The notes under the pieces are model-generated. The model was not told the DNA's origin and searched no databases. It saw nothing but the letters and a program-made list of their open reading frames with translations. Below, piece after piece: positions 23,456 through 33,791 of a stretch of DNA of 64,000 nt. Source of the DNA: Halichondria panicea (lineage: Eukaryota > Porifera > Demospongiae > Suberitida > Halichondriidae); NCBI RefSeq assembly GCF_963675165.1, contig NC_087388.1, forward strand, positions 4,903,047 to 4,967,046, given 5' to 3'. Each line of letters begins with the position of its first letter. Within the stretch, counting starts at the first letter, position 1. The position numbers and the translations under genes are program-made.

Positions 23456-23653
23456 TAGAACACACTAGTCTGGCCCCAGACCACTTCCTTGCACGTGATC
23501 TGACACGTGCCAGGGAGAGGGTCTGGCCAGAGGAGGCGCGAAGCACTAACCTTTGCTAATTAGGTCTCTAATTGCCGTTGTGTTAATTGCATGCCAGTCT
23601 CATGAATTAGCCGCCCTTCCTACCTGAGGGGGGAGAGACCTTGAGAAGGGCGG

Positions 23654-23851
23654 CTGATTCAAGAGCCTAACCATGGGTACACAGGAGTGAACTGCTATAA
23701 AGATCTCTCTCACTTGCACTGAGGAGATACAAGCATTCAAGAGCTTCCACAACTGATTCAAGAGCCTAACCATGGGTACACAGGAGTGAACTGCTATAAA
23801 GATCTCTCTCACTTGCACTGAGGAGATACAAGCATTCAAGAGCTTCCACAA
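23654..23851. repeat. Two identical 99-bp tandem units
   Basis: Units 23654-23752 and 23753-23851, both starting CTGATTCAAGAGCC, with no difference that I can see. Since 99 is a multiple of three, the complement keeps a 33-residue repeated open frame (WKLLNACISSVQVREIF), which I do not call a gene. Confidence 0.85.
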
Positions 23852-24395
23852 CTGAAGATGTAAGATGTGGAATGCTTCTTCAGAGATATGGTGGGCACAT
23901 TTTACACTTCACACCGTCAAGTAAAATTGGAGGAAAGTTCTCCCAAACGAATGGATCCCTCGTTGCCATCAATTATTACTGTTTTATCAAATGCCTTCAT
24001 TTGATGTACGTACGAATATATACTACAATGTACCAGTTGATCATCATCCTCCCTCACAAGTTACTGCAATATAACTGACCACAACTATTTATAATTTGGA
24101 CATTGATAATCATGAGCATTATATTCATGGCTAACAGCTATTAATACGTGTATAATTATATGATATATGCATGTTATTGCTGCACTCGGTCGAATTTCAA
24201 TAGAAATGTACAACAAAAAATGAACATGAGCGGTGAACAATGCTATCAGAACATGATTGTTTATAGTCGTGCGAGTGTTATATAATTAAATTAATGCAGT
24301 CATTGGAAATCGATCAACGCAAAATTAGGTTAGGCGACAACAGTACTTATTGTGTACTTTAACATTAATTTGATGGCCATACACCTTTCGTTGTT

Positions 24396-25010
24396 ATGTT
24401 AGCAAAAACATCTTGGGCCCACATGGTATATACCAGTCACTGACATATTTGACCCACTTGAATGTTACAACAGTAATGTCATTCCTTATGAGGGCATCGT
24501 ACACAGCATCCCGTGTTTCCTTCACTACGTATCCAAAGGAACCGTCTACAACGCAATTGCATTTGGAGTCACAGGATTGTCAGGTTCAACATGTACTTCT
24601 ATGTATAGGTACAGGGACATCTTCGTCAATAAGTACACTTGCTTTTCAGAGTACTTCTGGATATAGTTTTTCCTTAATACATCCGATCACCTTGAAAGGT
24701 ATGGTGTGTGACTGTTTCAGACTCTGCGTCTGAATAGTCCGGGGTTCCGTTGGCCGAAAACAAACAGCAATTCCCCTCACTATTATTACCGTCTTGTCTT
24801 GTGGATGTAGCACCTGCCACTTCCAAATAACAAACACCTTGCTGTCTTTAATTCTCAATCCATCGACATTGACCACATTGGCAAACTCAGGTGTGAATAC
24901 TAATGAGGAAGAATGCTCGAGCTCATCAAAATCTTCATTTCTTGTCATATCTTGAACTGGTTTGGCAACAACAAGATCATTTTGGAGTTGAATGAGCGTC
25001 ACATGCACAT
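24396..25010 (-). pseudogene. Second HIRAN-like domain fragment, decayed
   Basis: The complement reads from 25008 through TPEFANVVNVDGLRI and KQSHTIPFKVIGC, then a stop at 24646. Immediately after, in shifted frames, comes the HIRAN-like pattern: ASVLIDEDVPVPI, EVHVEPDNPVTPNAIAL, GSFGYVVKETRDAVYDAL and DITVVTFKWVKYVSDWYI, ending at a TAA near 24396. It aligns motif for motif with the fragment at 19240-20040 (GYVV, then an acidic-hydrophobic helix, then FKWVKY/FVWVKF). At least two frameshifts and one stop. A separate open stretch at 25099-25290 (complement) may be an upstream exon. The piece lies between the inverted repeats of the 23527-25527 unit. Confidence 0.6.
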
Positions 25011-25532
25011 TAACTGTGTGAACGAGAATGGATTATTAAAACGTAGAGAATAAAACTAACTTGTGCGTTTAGCCTAGCTGCTTTGCGACCACTTTCAGTC
25101 AAGTATTGAACTGCTCCCTCCCACAGTCGAACACAGGGCAGATGAGATTTTGGCCAGGCTTCTCAATAGCTGGCCTTTGTTGCATGTAGCATGTACGGTC
25201 CACTTTATACGTATATACATTGTAAAAGGAGGCCTCAGGCTCTTCTGCTGTGGTACATGCATGGTCCTGGATATAACTTCTTTTAATCATAGATGATGGC
25301 TTCTTATAGCTGGTTGTTTTGGAGTGTTCCCTGACATGATTCTATTGATGGCAAGCTCTTTGCTCCAGGCTATGTCTTTCAGCTTGTTGGTTAGTCTCAC
25401 GAATCAGCCGCCCTTCCTAGGGCTCTCACTTAGGAAGGGCGGCTAATTTATGAGACTGGCATGCAATTAACACAACGGCAATTAGAGACCTAATGAGCAA
25501 AGGTTAAGTGCTTCGCGCCTCCTCTGGGGCCG

Positions 25533-25876
25533 GTCTGGCATTTAGAGTCACTTTTCTTGGTTCAGATGTCAAAATTTGACATCTCCAATCAGATTCGCAA
25601 GAATGCATGTCACATGATTCCATTTCACAGAGGAGGTTGATAGTACTTGACCTTTGTCATTTTTAAAACTATGCCAGTAGGCAATGGCTAACTTAAATTC
25701 CTGTATACATCAACTAAAAATGTTATTTCAAGTACAGAAAATCTTTCAAATCTCACTAAATCTGTATAGGAGTAGAGATAATAGCCAGCCAGTTTTAGTA
25801 TTGTCACCACGCCCATTTCCGCCACGCCCACTTTTGACTGTCTGAAAACCAAGAAAAGTGACTCTGTTTGCCAGAC
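25533..25876. mobile_element. 344-bp foldback MITE
   Basis: Ends GTCTGGCA and TGCCAGAC with imperfect inverted arms of about 40 bp, including AGTCACTTTTCTTGGTT and its complement near 25845-25865. No coding content. Confidence 0.6.
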
Positions 25877-25910
25877 TCTCTCCCCGGGAGGAGTCTGGCC
25901 TCGAGACTAA

Positions 25911-26021
25911 GAACACACCTAGCCAAGTCACGTGTTTTAATGCTTGTGCACTCGGATGGCCTCGAGGTTAATGTGGTGCTCGAGGCGCAGCACGCAGATT
26001 AAAACTTGGCTAGGTGTGTTC
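25911..26021. repeat. 111-bp hairpin-forming element
   Basis: GAACACACCTAGCCAAGT at 25911-25928 and its reverse complement at 26004-26021; the arms continue imperfectly inward. Probably a miniature foldback element. Confidence 0.65.
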
Positions 26022-26031
26022 TAAATAATAC

Positions 26032-27148
26032 CAGGAGTACATGAATAGGAGTAAGCAACTACTATACAGCCCATACAAACGTGTTGTTATCTCACTGTGT
26101 CATGCCACGTCATACTACATGTGTAAAACGCCCACATCTCAAGTGGCCTACAACCACAATCAAAACAGTGTGGTTAATTACATGCACTGTGCAAGCACAC
26201 TTGGTAGAATAGGTCCAGGTGGCTAGCTCTTGCACAAAATAAAGAAAAGCAAAGAAACATGCACACAGCAAAGCAACTGTGATAGAAGTTGCCAAAAAGC
26301 TTGCTAAAATAATCTAGCATTGGTGAGAAAATTAACTGAAGAAGTAGAGAAGCTACCACAACTAGCTAGAGATGTACCCTGAGAGAAAATAGGTTTTTAA
26401 TATAATCTCTAAGGAACAGGATGATGGCTTGGTGAAGCTTGCAGACCGCCTGTGCAATCAATACAAACAATTTTACATCAAGTGTAGAGGCAAAGATGCA
26501 TACTTAAATTTTCAAATTCAGTGGTACGATTTCCTACGTTGCGTTACATCTGGGGCAGAAATGAAGCTCTCACAAGACTCACAAGTAATAGACTCAGACT
26601 ATGAAGAAACTCCTACTTTTAATCTCTTGTTACTGCTGTGTCTAGTTGACGTTGTTTCCTCAGACACAATAGCAAGTTGTGTGTCTGAGGAAACAACGTC
26701 AACCATTGCAAGTAAGAGATGGAGCAACTTTAGCAGCTGTCACACCTCTAGTTTAGTTCTCTCTATACACGGTAACCCGGCACCACACACAATGCTAACT
26801 GCTTTGCATTGCATCAAACATGTTATTCAGCAAAGATTAGTCAATTTCATGGTGAACAGCCAATTCCGTCTTTTTCTAAGGTTAAGCATTCTCTAGATGA
26901 TAATTATTAGCTGAGTAGATCTAGATCTATGCTATCCTCCAAGTCTTGTATATAGTTTCAGCCCAGCCTGCACATGCACTTGCACTCTTGTTGACAATTT
27001 CTGGTGAGCCTACCATGCAGCCATACATGGTCATGTGTACACAAAGTAACCACAGTTTACACTACTACAAGTGTTTGTGACGTATTGAGATAATAACGAA
27101 TTTATATGGTGTACATAGTAGTTGCTTACTCCTATTCATGTACTCCTG
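26032..27148. mobile_element. 1.1-kb element with 34-bp inverted ends and 7-bp target duplication
   Basis: Starts CAGGAGTACATGAATAGGAG and ends with the reverse complement; arms are about 34 bp. Flanked by ATAATAC at 26025-26031 and 27149-27155. A 155-codon frame at 26429-26896 (LADRLCNQYKQFYIKCRGK) lies inside but shows no transposase motif and runs through a perfect hairpin, so the element is probably non-autonomous. Confidence 0.75.
26645..26703. repeat. Perfect 24-bp stem hairpin
   Basis: GTTGACGTTGTTTCCTCAGA at the left arm start; arms 26645-26668 and 26680-26703 are perfect complements around an 11-base loop. Confidence 0.85.
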
Positions 27149-27155
27149 ATAATAC

Positions 27156-27848
27156 GTAGTGTATGCTTGGGCACATGAAGATCTGTATGTTTATGTTTGT
27201 GTGTATAGTCTGTGGGTGGCCTGTACTTGTGTGCATTTTGTTTGTGTGCAATTTTGAAAACATTCATAGTAATTCTAAGAATTTAGATACACCCCTATCA
27301 GTGAAGGCAATGAATATCATGCACATGTTGCATTCAGGGATAGGTTTCCCACGGGATATTTTAATATTGCATGCACATGCTTGTCCACTGCCACAGTTCT
27401 CAATTAACTTCTCGATATTATCGCTTGATACTGGTGTTTACCCACTATAATAATTATGTAAAGGTGAACTCAGTACTAGTACAAATCAGGAGCTGCTAGC
27501 ATGAAAAGGATGCCACTCCAGCGTTCAGAAAAGAGTATAGATGTTAACGATAGCTCCGATAATAATATTATAACAGCTGCAAAAACAAATAAAGAACTTT
27601 GTTGAGGAATAGGATTTTGTATTTGTCAAGCTGATATTACAAATAACAAAAGAAAGTTGCTATGGATATCCACCCCTTTTAGATTTACATTGAAGTCTAG
27701 ACATAATAAGTATAAATTCATTTGTGAATTACTAGCAGTGGGGAGGTTACTGATGAATTTCTGTTGCAAACACTTTAAAAAGTATATATTGAGCAGATCT
27801 CAGGTAGTAGGCAGTGGATACGAATGCAAAAAACTATAATTACTCAGA
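27156..27848. other. Upstream region of gene B
   Basis: No supported gene. TATATATT at about 27782-27789 is a TATA-like site 60 bp before the gene B start. GTAGTA (27804) to CTCAG (27847) could be a 44-bp 5'-UTR intron. A piece around 27395-27425 (CACTGCCACAGTT) recurs near 55515, so some of the interval is repeat. Confidence 0.4.
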
Positions 27849-30131
27849 ATGTCTATCGTTATTGTCAGCACCACATCCTTTCAGCGTACAACTAATCTCA
27901 GCGGTGTCGGGAGACTCAGGACTCATCCTGCTCAGCCAATTGCTTATACTCCAGTCGCCTACGGCAGACCTCAAACTTTCAACTCTTTTGCACCTCAAGT
28001 GACTGGTATTCCTGATAAAAGAGAGGATATCGGTGTGCGTGGAGTGGCACAAAAAGCGGCACAGAATGAAACTCGAGCAGTGAATACTCACGCTAAAAGT
28101 GAAAATGCAACTGATAGAGCTAGTAAGCCATTGAAGGCTCAAAAGAAAGTCAAACAGAAAGACGAGGTTATTTCTACGTCGAAAGAAGCGTCTGTAAAAA
28201 ACGTTGTGCAAGCCGATGGAGTTACACAAAAAGCGGCTACTCGGGCAGTGAATACTCAGGCTGAAAGTGATAGAGCTAGAGCTGGTAAACCGTTAAAGGC
28301 TCAAGAAAAAGCTAAACAGAAAGACGAGGTCATTTCTACATTGAAAGATGCGTCCGTAAAAAGCGTTGTGCACGCCGATGGAGTGACACAAAAAGCGGCT
28401 ACTCGTGTAGTGAATACTCAAGCTGAAAGTGATAGAGCTAGAGCTGGTAAACCGTTGAAGGTGGCTCAAGAAAAAACTGAACAGAAAGACGAGCCAAACG
28501 TTTTAGAAACTGCTATAATTCGAGAAATTATGTTAGAATTATTCAAGGAGGCAAAGGACCATCCAACCCCAGCATTAGAAGATAGTGCCGATCCAGAGGA
28601 GATTTCTACAAACCTACAGAAGAGTGTTGATTTTTGCTGTCAATCATGCACTTGCAGCATCCATAGCCCGTTTCAAAGAAAGAAACCAGTCGATTTTGAA
28701 AAGAAAGAGTATATGACACCAACCCTTCGAAATGGAAAAGCTAGGGGAAAGAATATGTTTAGTCACTTGGCCTTTCCTCTGGTCTTAGATACTGTGAGAG
28801 TTGTTTGGATTAGCAGTGAGTTTGCTCTAGCCATTTTTGGCCTCATTTTCTCCATAGCAACATATGCGACTGGTAGTGTAGAAGCCTTCAACACTTTCCA
28901 TTTGGTTCTTTCAATTGTGGCAGCAATTCTAGCTATCACAGATGGCATATACGGTATGAAAGTGAGTTGCAGTGAGTGTGTGAAAAATTGTAAAAATGGT
29001 TCAGCCAAAAATAAAACAGAAGACATACTATTAGAGGCAGCTGACGAAACAGGCAAGTGTTGTTGCAAAAGTTGCAAAACCCTTTTTGATTTTGTTCGTG
29101 TGGTTCTAACAGAAGTGATTTTGGTCCCCTTGCTAATTTGTGATATTTTTGAAGTAGTCACTGGTGCTCCTGAGGTTGCTGGCAATGCTAGCAACATTAT
29201 TGGTATGATACTCTTTGCGATTGGTGGCCTTACGGTTTTGGTATATGTGTATTTTGCCAGGCTAGGCATTCTCATTGGAATAGTTAAGTACGTTCAAAAC
29301 GGTCGCTCACCTAGAACTGATGATGCTGCAGTATTGAAAAGCGTTGACTATGACCCATCCCTCAAGAAATACGGTCTATTCTTTCAGCTAGCATTTTTGT
29401 TGCATGTTACTGGTCAAATGATGGGTCAAGTTCTAATGTTGATTGCGATTGGTGGGAAGATTCGGTATGACAACAGACATTTGTACAATCCCAGTGACCG
29501 TGACACCCGTGTTTATGCAAGTCCTGAATTATGGTATATGTGTGTAGCTGCTACGGTTTTGCCTGTTTGTGGATTGCTTTCGTTCTTTATTGTAACTAAC
29601 TTTTGGGTACAAGAATTTCCAATATCTCTCTGCCTCGATATGATAAAGCTTTTGAAAATGCCAGGTGCTGATGAGATTTTCGATTCAAAACAGGTTGTTA
29701 AAGATGGTGCTAAAGAAATGAGCAAGGTTATATCCAAGTTTATACGAGTGGACCAACTGAAAACTGACTATAATGTATTGAGTAACACCCGATTTCTTGA
29801 CAAACTAAGTTATCCATTCAAGAGTCCAGGTCTGATTATTTTGTGCTTGCTTTATGCCGGAGGTCAGCTTGGTTTTATTATATGCGCTGCGACAGCTAAA
29901 GATGAAACTGGTATGTTAATGGGACAGGTCTTAAATGGAGGTGGTTGGGTGGTGTACTACATATTTGCGGTTGTTGTTGGGGCTTTGGCAAATTTGTATG
30001 TTTTTGCTGTTGCTGCGGTTTGGGTGACTATCATTTCAGTAATAATTTGTATTGTCATGTTTTTCATTGCTTTGTTTTGTCTAGCAATATTTTGTGGTGG
30101 CAGTAGTAACAACAATAGTGCAAAGTACTGA
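27849..30131 (+). CDS. Gene B: multi-pass membrane protein, 760 aa, paralogue of gene A
   Basis: Single coding exon from ATG 27849 to TGA 30129. From about residue 262 it aligns with gene A along its whole length: FCCQSCTC (262-269), membrane segments near 316-340, 346-369, 414-431, 448-478, 507-534, 559-583, 657-681, 699-722 and 724-748, a cysteine cluster CCCKSCK (404-410), and blocks GQMMGQVLMLIAIGGKIRYD, PVCGLLSFFIVTNFWVQEFP and PFKSPGLIILCLLYAGGQLG. The N-terminus differs: residues 65-215 are a Lys/Ala/Gln-rich tandem repeat of about 54 residues (see 28041-28493), probably extended and cytosolic. No family recognised. Upstream TATA-like box; conserved 3'-UTR block shared with gene A. The frame is clean. 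Sequence similarity within the core is plain but divergent, so the duplication is old. Confidence 0.88.
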   Translation: MSIVIVSTTSFQRTTNLSGVGRLRTHPAQPIAYTPVAYGRPQTFNSFAPQVTGIPDKREDIGVRGVAQKAAQNETRAVNTHAKSENATDRASKPLKAQKKVKQKDEVISTSKEASVKNVVQADGVTQKAATRAVNTQAESDRARAGKPLKAQEKAKQKDEVISTLKDASVKSVVHADGVTQKAATRVVNTQAESDRARAGKPLKVAQEKTEQKDEPNVLETAIIREIMLELFKEAKDHPTPALEDSADPEEISTNLQKSVDFCCQSCTCSIHSPFQRKKPVDFEKKEYMTPTLRNGKARGKNMFSHLAFPLVLDTVRVVWISSEFALAIFGLIFSIATYATGSVEAFNTFHLVLSIVAAILAITDGIYGMKVSCSECVKNCKNGSAKNKTEDILLEAADETGKCCCKSCKTLFDFVRVVLTEVILVPLLICDIFEVVTGAPEVAGNASNIIGMILFAIGGLTVLVYVYFARLGILIGIVKYVQNGRSPRTDDAAVLKSVDYDPSLKKYGLFFQLAFLLHVTGQMMGQVLMLIAIGGKIRYDNRHLYNPSDRDTRVYASPELWYMCVAATVLPVCGLLSFFIVTNFWVQEFPISLCLDMIKLLKMPGADEIFDSKQVVKDGAKEMSKVISKFIRVDQLKTDYNVLSNTRFLDKLSYPFKSPGLIILCLLYAGGQLGFIICAATAKDETGMLMGQVLNGGGWVVYYIFAVVVGALANLYVFAVAAVWVTIISVIICIVMFFIALFCLAIFCGGSSNNNSAKY
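28041..28493 (+). repeat. In-frame minisatellite in gene B (about 54-residue unit, 2.7 copies)
   Basis: Units at 28041-28217 (177 nt, more divergent), 28218-28379 (162 nt) and 28380-28493 (partial). Each carries QKAA, AVNTQAES-like, KPLKAQEKAKQKDE and VISTLKDASVKSV phrases. All length changes are multiples of three, so the frame has been kept under selection. Confidence 0.9.
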
Positions 30132-30369
30132 AGTGTGCTCACTTGGCTTATGTTGAGAAGAGAACAATTTTTAACTTAGTAGAAATGCACAGAGTAGATA
30201 CGTATAATTATAGACTTAGATCTGTATCTATAATAATATGTGTACTATAATTATAAATGAACAGTTTGTTTTTTTATACTCCATTCCATTCCATGTATAT
30301 TCTGTAATGCATGATATTGGTGTAAAACACAGTCATAATACGGTGTACGTACATTGGAATTAAAATTAA

Positions 30370-30424
30370 TGATGTAAGCAATTGTTTTACAGGGCAATAT
30401 TTTGTGATAAATATAACTCTCTTT
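30370..30424 (+). promoter_or_regulatory. 3'-UTR block of gene B shared with gene A
   Basis: Holds AAGCAATTGTTTTACAGG followed by GCAAT...GATAAATATAACT, matching 3271-3325. ATTAAA at 30359-30364 is a possible poly(A) signal just upstream. Confidence 0.45.
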
Positions 30425-30486
30425 AAGTGCACACGCATGCATGTGTGTGCATGCGTGATGACTAGAATTCCATCAGATCGAACGTA

Positions 30487-30706
30487 ATTTATACATTTAT
30501 TATAGTCGGATATGACGGAGACGTTTTGGGTGTGGTTTGGCAGGATTACACGAGAACAGAATGATTATATCCTTCATTATTCTCGAGACAAGAACTGCAA
30601 AATTAGTCATTAGTCAAGGTAAGGCTATTTTCTGAAATACAGCCACCTTGCTATTCTGGCCAAGCTGCACTGTCCCAAGGGTGACCGAATTAACAGAGTC
30701 TACCGT
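30487..30706. repeat. Truncated copy of the 420-bp CAGTAGACTCTCG MITE
   Basis: Matches the right part of 35027-35446 (ACATTTATTATAG ... GGTGACC...TTAACAGAGTCTAC) with several differences; it lacks the left end. Confidence 0.7.
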
Positions 30707-31359
30707 ATTTACCTGCATCAATCAACTACACTGACACAGTGCTTGTATTCAGTCTGTGCTCAGAGCTAACACGGTGCTAGAGTACGTGAGTGATTGCTGT
30801 CTGCTTAGTTCCCTTGACAATGGGGCTCTGGGTCAAAGTAGTCAAACAATAGTCAGCTCATCTCTTATATAAAGTGGCTGTACGCAATTATCATGTCTTT
30901 GTGTATTTGGCCTTGGAGTCTTAGAGTTGATTAATTAAAGGATAGAAGGGAATGTATTTTTTAGGCGTTAAAGATAATTTATCATAGAATTGGTGCGATG
31001 ACAATCTCCTTGACATGGCATAATTCTGTGTTATAGTGTTGACAGTTATGTGGCCATTATAATTATGATGTTACTTGTGGCCGGAACGTAAATGATGTGG
31101 TCTATGCTGTGCGCATGAATTACACTGAAAAGAGTAATGGGCTGTTATTTTAGAATACACAAATAGACATTGGTAATGTGTCTTGCATTATCGACCATTA
31201 TGGTTTATATACTGTACCACTATAGAAACCTCTCTTCTGGTGCTGTCCCTGGGAAAGCCCCTCAATTGCTGCTGAAACCTTGCCAAATCAGTGGTCTGAT
31301 AATGGTGTGCATGGCCAAGTTTATATAGCTTCTATATCAGTAGGTTTTATTATTAGTAA
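30707..31359. other. Intergenic DNA, no gene seen
   Basis: AT-rich, no supportable exon chain. 31225-31310 resembles the repeat-like DNA at 285-345. Confidence 0.4.
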
Positions 31360-32716
31360 AACCAGTATAGGTTTTACATATTAGTAAACCAGTATAGGTT
31401 TTACATAGGATTGACAGTGGGTTTGCCCGTGTTTAGCAAAATTTCACTTATTTTGACTCATGTTCAAACTATTCTATCTCTGCAGGGAATGGCCATATCA
31501 AGAAAGTGGATGGACAGATAGTTTATTTAGCCTTTTCTCTGTTTATATCTCTCATTTTATTATCCATGAACCTTTTAATGATTAATATTGTCATTTTAAA
31601 AATTGCACTATTTCCACATTTCACCGCACTTTGTCTGACTGACTAAGTAAGTAAGTTTCTTGCCCAGCATTTGCTCCAAGTACAGCCATCTCCAGGACAT
31701 TGTGCATAGCTTTTCCAAACGAACACAACTTGGATTAAAAAGCAGTTCCTCAGATTTGCGATTGCTTCCACGAGGCAGATGACCTCTCAGTCTCTATTTC
31801 TCTTACCTAGACAAATCCGCCATCTTTAATGACTTAGCAATTGCGTTGTGGCCAATAATAATAGATTGGCGTGGCTAAGAAACCGTGTGTCTAAAATCAG
31901 TGCAGCAGTGCTTTTCCAGAGCCTGAGGTGTTGCTTTTCTTCACATTGTTCAGCTCTAGCTCCCTTTCTCTGACAGGCATGCTATATGCACTGGCTAGAT
32001 ATCATGCTCTTAATTTAAGAGCTAAAATGGCTGTCATTTATAATACTGATTCACAAACTCAACATATCAAGCAATACTGATTACTACTCATTACTGAATT
32101 ATTAGTCTGGAAATATTCGAGAAGATGTCTGATTAGTCCTGTCTTCTCTTCTTGAGCTTCTGTACTGCCTCTTGTACTTCCACTTATGCATGTCATAATA
32201 CGTAAATTTATACTTCTGTACTGAAAAAGAAAGGGAATCCGACTAGAAAAACATTTGTAATGTGAAAAATTGCTAGGATTGGCCAGGGGAACCACAAAAA
32301 AGCGTGGAAACAAGAAATCAGACGAGAGCATAACTCCAATCCGTTACAACGTCATGAACATGTACAATGCATAGTATATAGACTGTGTTCCAGATCCATC
32401 TACCATGCAGCTTCCATCCACCACATCATTCCATGCAGGTCACCAGTACGGTCCGTGAATGTTACTACGCATGGATGGACTGTGTGTACCTGTGCTCAAG
32501 ACTCCATGTATTAGGAACATCAATTCAGTACAAATCACATGATTATATGCCTGCACATTCCAAAATATAAATATATAGGGATTGCATGGTCATCACTCCA
32601 TGCACCAGTAAAAATTGCGTGGTATATTGGCGCATGGACAGGAAAACATGGAAAACTACCAGTACATGTGATTGACGTTGTAACGGATTGGAGTTATGCT
32701 CTCGTCTGATTTCTTC
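31360..32716. repeat. Left arm of a 1.3-kb inverted segmental duplication (partner 53126-54635 and 55365-55415)
   Basis: Reverse complement of this stretch matches 53126 onwards, including TCTGATTTCT, the TTACCTAGACAAATCCGCC phrase and TTTGCCCGTGTTTAGC. It contains a truncated copy of the ATCCGACTAG foldback family from 32237. The GTGTTTAGC at 31429-31437 is the empty counterpart of the MULE-like insertion at 54636-55355. Confidence 0.8.
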
Positions 32717-32989
32717 AATATTCGGACATCACCTTGAGATACATTCCAAGCAACATAGCTTTATAGCCAACAAGAGTGCTGCACTGCATGCATGGTCTAC
32801 ATAAATATTGAATGACTACTCACCTTCGAAGTACTCATATCTCTATCAAGATGGCTATAATTATACTACTCCAACTATTCCTATAGTACAGACGGTGGGT
32901 CGAACTCCATGGACGTTACTCTTTCACTAGCTTGCGTCACATTTTGTCACTTATAATAATTTAAATACTACTGTAATAAAAAAGAAAGA
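32717..32989. other. Intergenic DNA between repeats
   Basis: No gene seen in this short stretch. Confidence 0.4.
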
Positions 32990-33791
32990 ATCCGACTAGA
33001 AAAACATTTGCAATGTGAAAAATTGCTAGGATTTCCCCAAGGGAAACCTTTAAAAAGCATGAAACAAGAAATTCGGCGAGTGCATAACTCCAATCCGTTA
33101 CAACGTCATGAACATGTACAGCTAGTGCTGATAACTTGTATAATAATAAAAATAGCATCACAATAGTGCAGTGACAGATTAACAATCTTTCAATTATAGG
33201 ATTATTAATTCTGGTTGTGGCAAATTGAACAGTCTTTGGCTATCACATCTAGTTTGTTAATTGTAGGGTAAATGGTTGTCTATACACTGACAGTATATAC
33301 ACATGCACTGTCACAGTGTGTCCCTTTTAGCTCTTTGTTGAAAAGTATAGCCCAGTAGCTAGTACCCCTGAGGCTATTGTTCTGTTATGAAATCATTATC
33401 ATACTTCATGCATCAATGTATTGTCTGGAATGTCTTTGCTCTTTCTATTGGGACTGTCTTAGATCTTTGGCTCCTTACTTGGCACTGTCTTTGCTCAAAA
33501 CTGTAAAGGCAAAACTAAAACACATACCTTGTATCACAAAGTTTCAATATGATTATGTAATACTATGTAAACATTCCAATCATTCAACTTACCCTATACA
33601 TGTATACACACTAGCAAATAATATAACATAAAGAATAGACCTAATACATTTCGGGAATTAGTACATGTGAATGACGTTGTAACGGATTGGAGTTATGCAC
33701 TCGCTGAATTTCTTGTTTCCACGCTTTTTAAAGGTTTCCCTTGAGGCAATCCTAGCAATTTTTCACATTGCAAATGTTTTTCTAGTCGGAT
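32990..33791. mobile_element. 802-bp foldback element, ATCCGACTAG family
   Basis: Starts ATCCGACTAGAAAAACATTT and ends with the reverse complement; arms about 130 bp, each reaching the phrase CCAATCCGTTACAACGTCA. Related copies: 53126-53690 (complete) and 32237-32716 (truncated). Confidence 0.75.

Larger units (their letters stand above)
23527..25527. mobile_element. 2.0-kb unit bounded by 96-bp inverted repeats and holding a HIRAN-like remnant
   Basis: Left arm 23527-23622 starts CCAGAGGAGGCGCGAAGCAC; right arm 25432-25527 is its near-perfect reverse complement. Each arm runs into a small hairpin, AGCCGCCCTTC ... GAAGGGCGGCT (23611-23653; 25401-25441). The unit contains a 99-bp tandem duplication and a decayed HIRAN-like gene. 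Seen: the inverted ends. Inferred: that the whole moved as one element. Confidence 0.55.

Noticed and set aside
26429-26896. 155-codon frame inside the 7-bp-target element as a transposase
   Set aside because: Too short, no acidic triad or DNA-binding motif, and it reads through both arms of a perfect hairpin.
28763-29275. 170-codon minus-strand frame opposite gene B
   Set aside because: Shadow of the gene B coding strand; other minus frames opposite genes A and B are the same.
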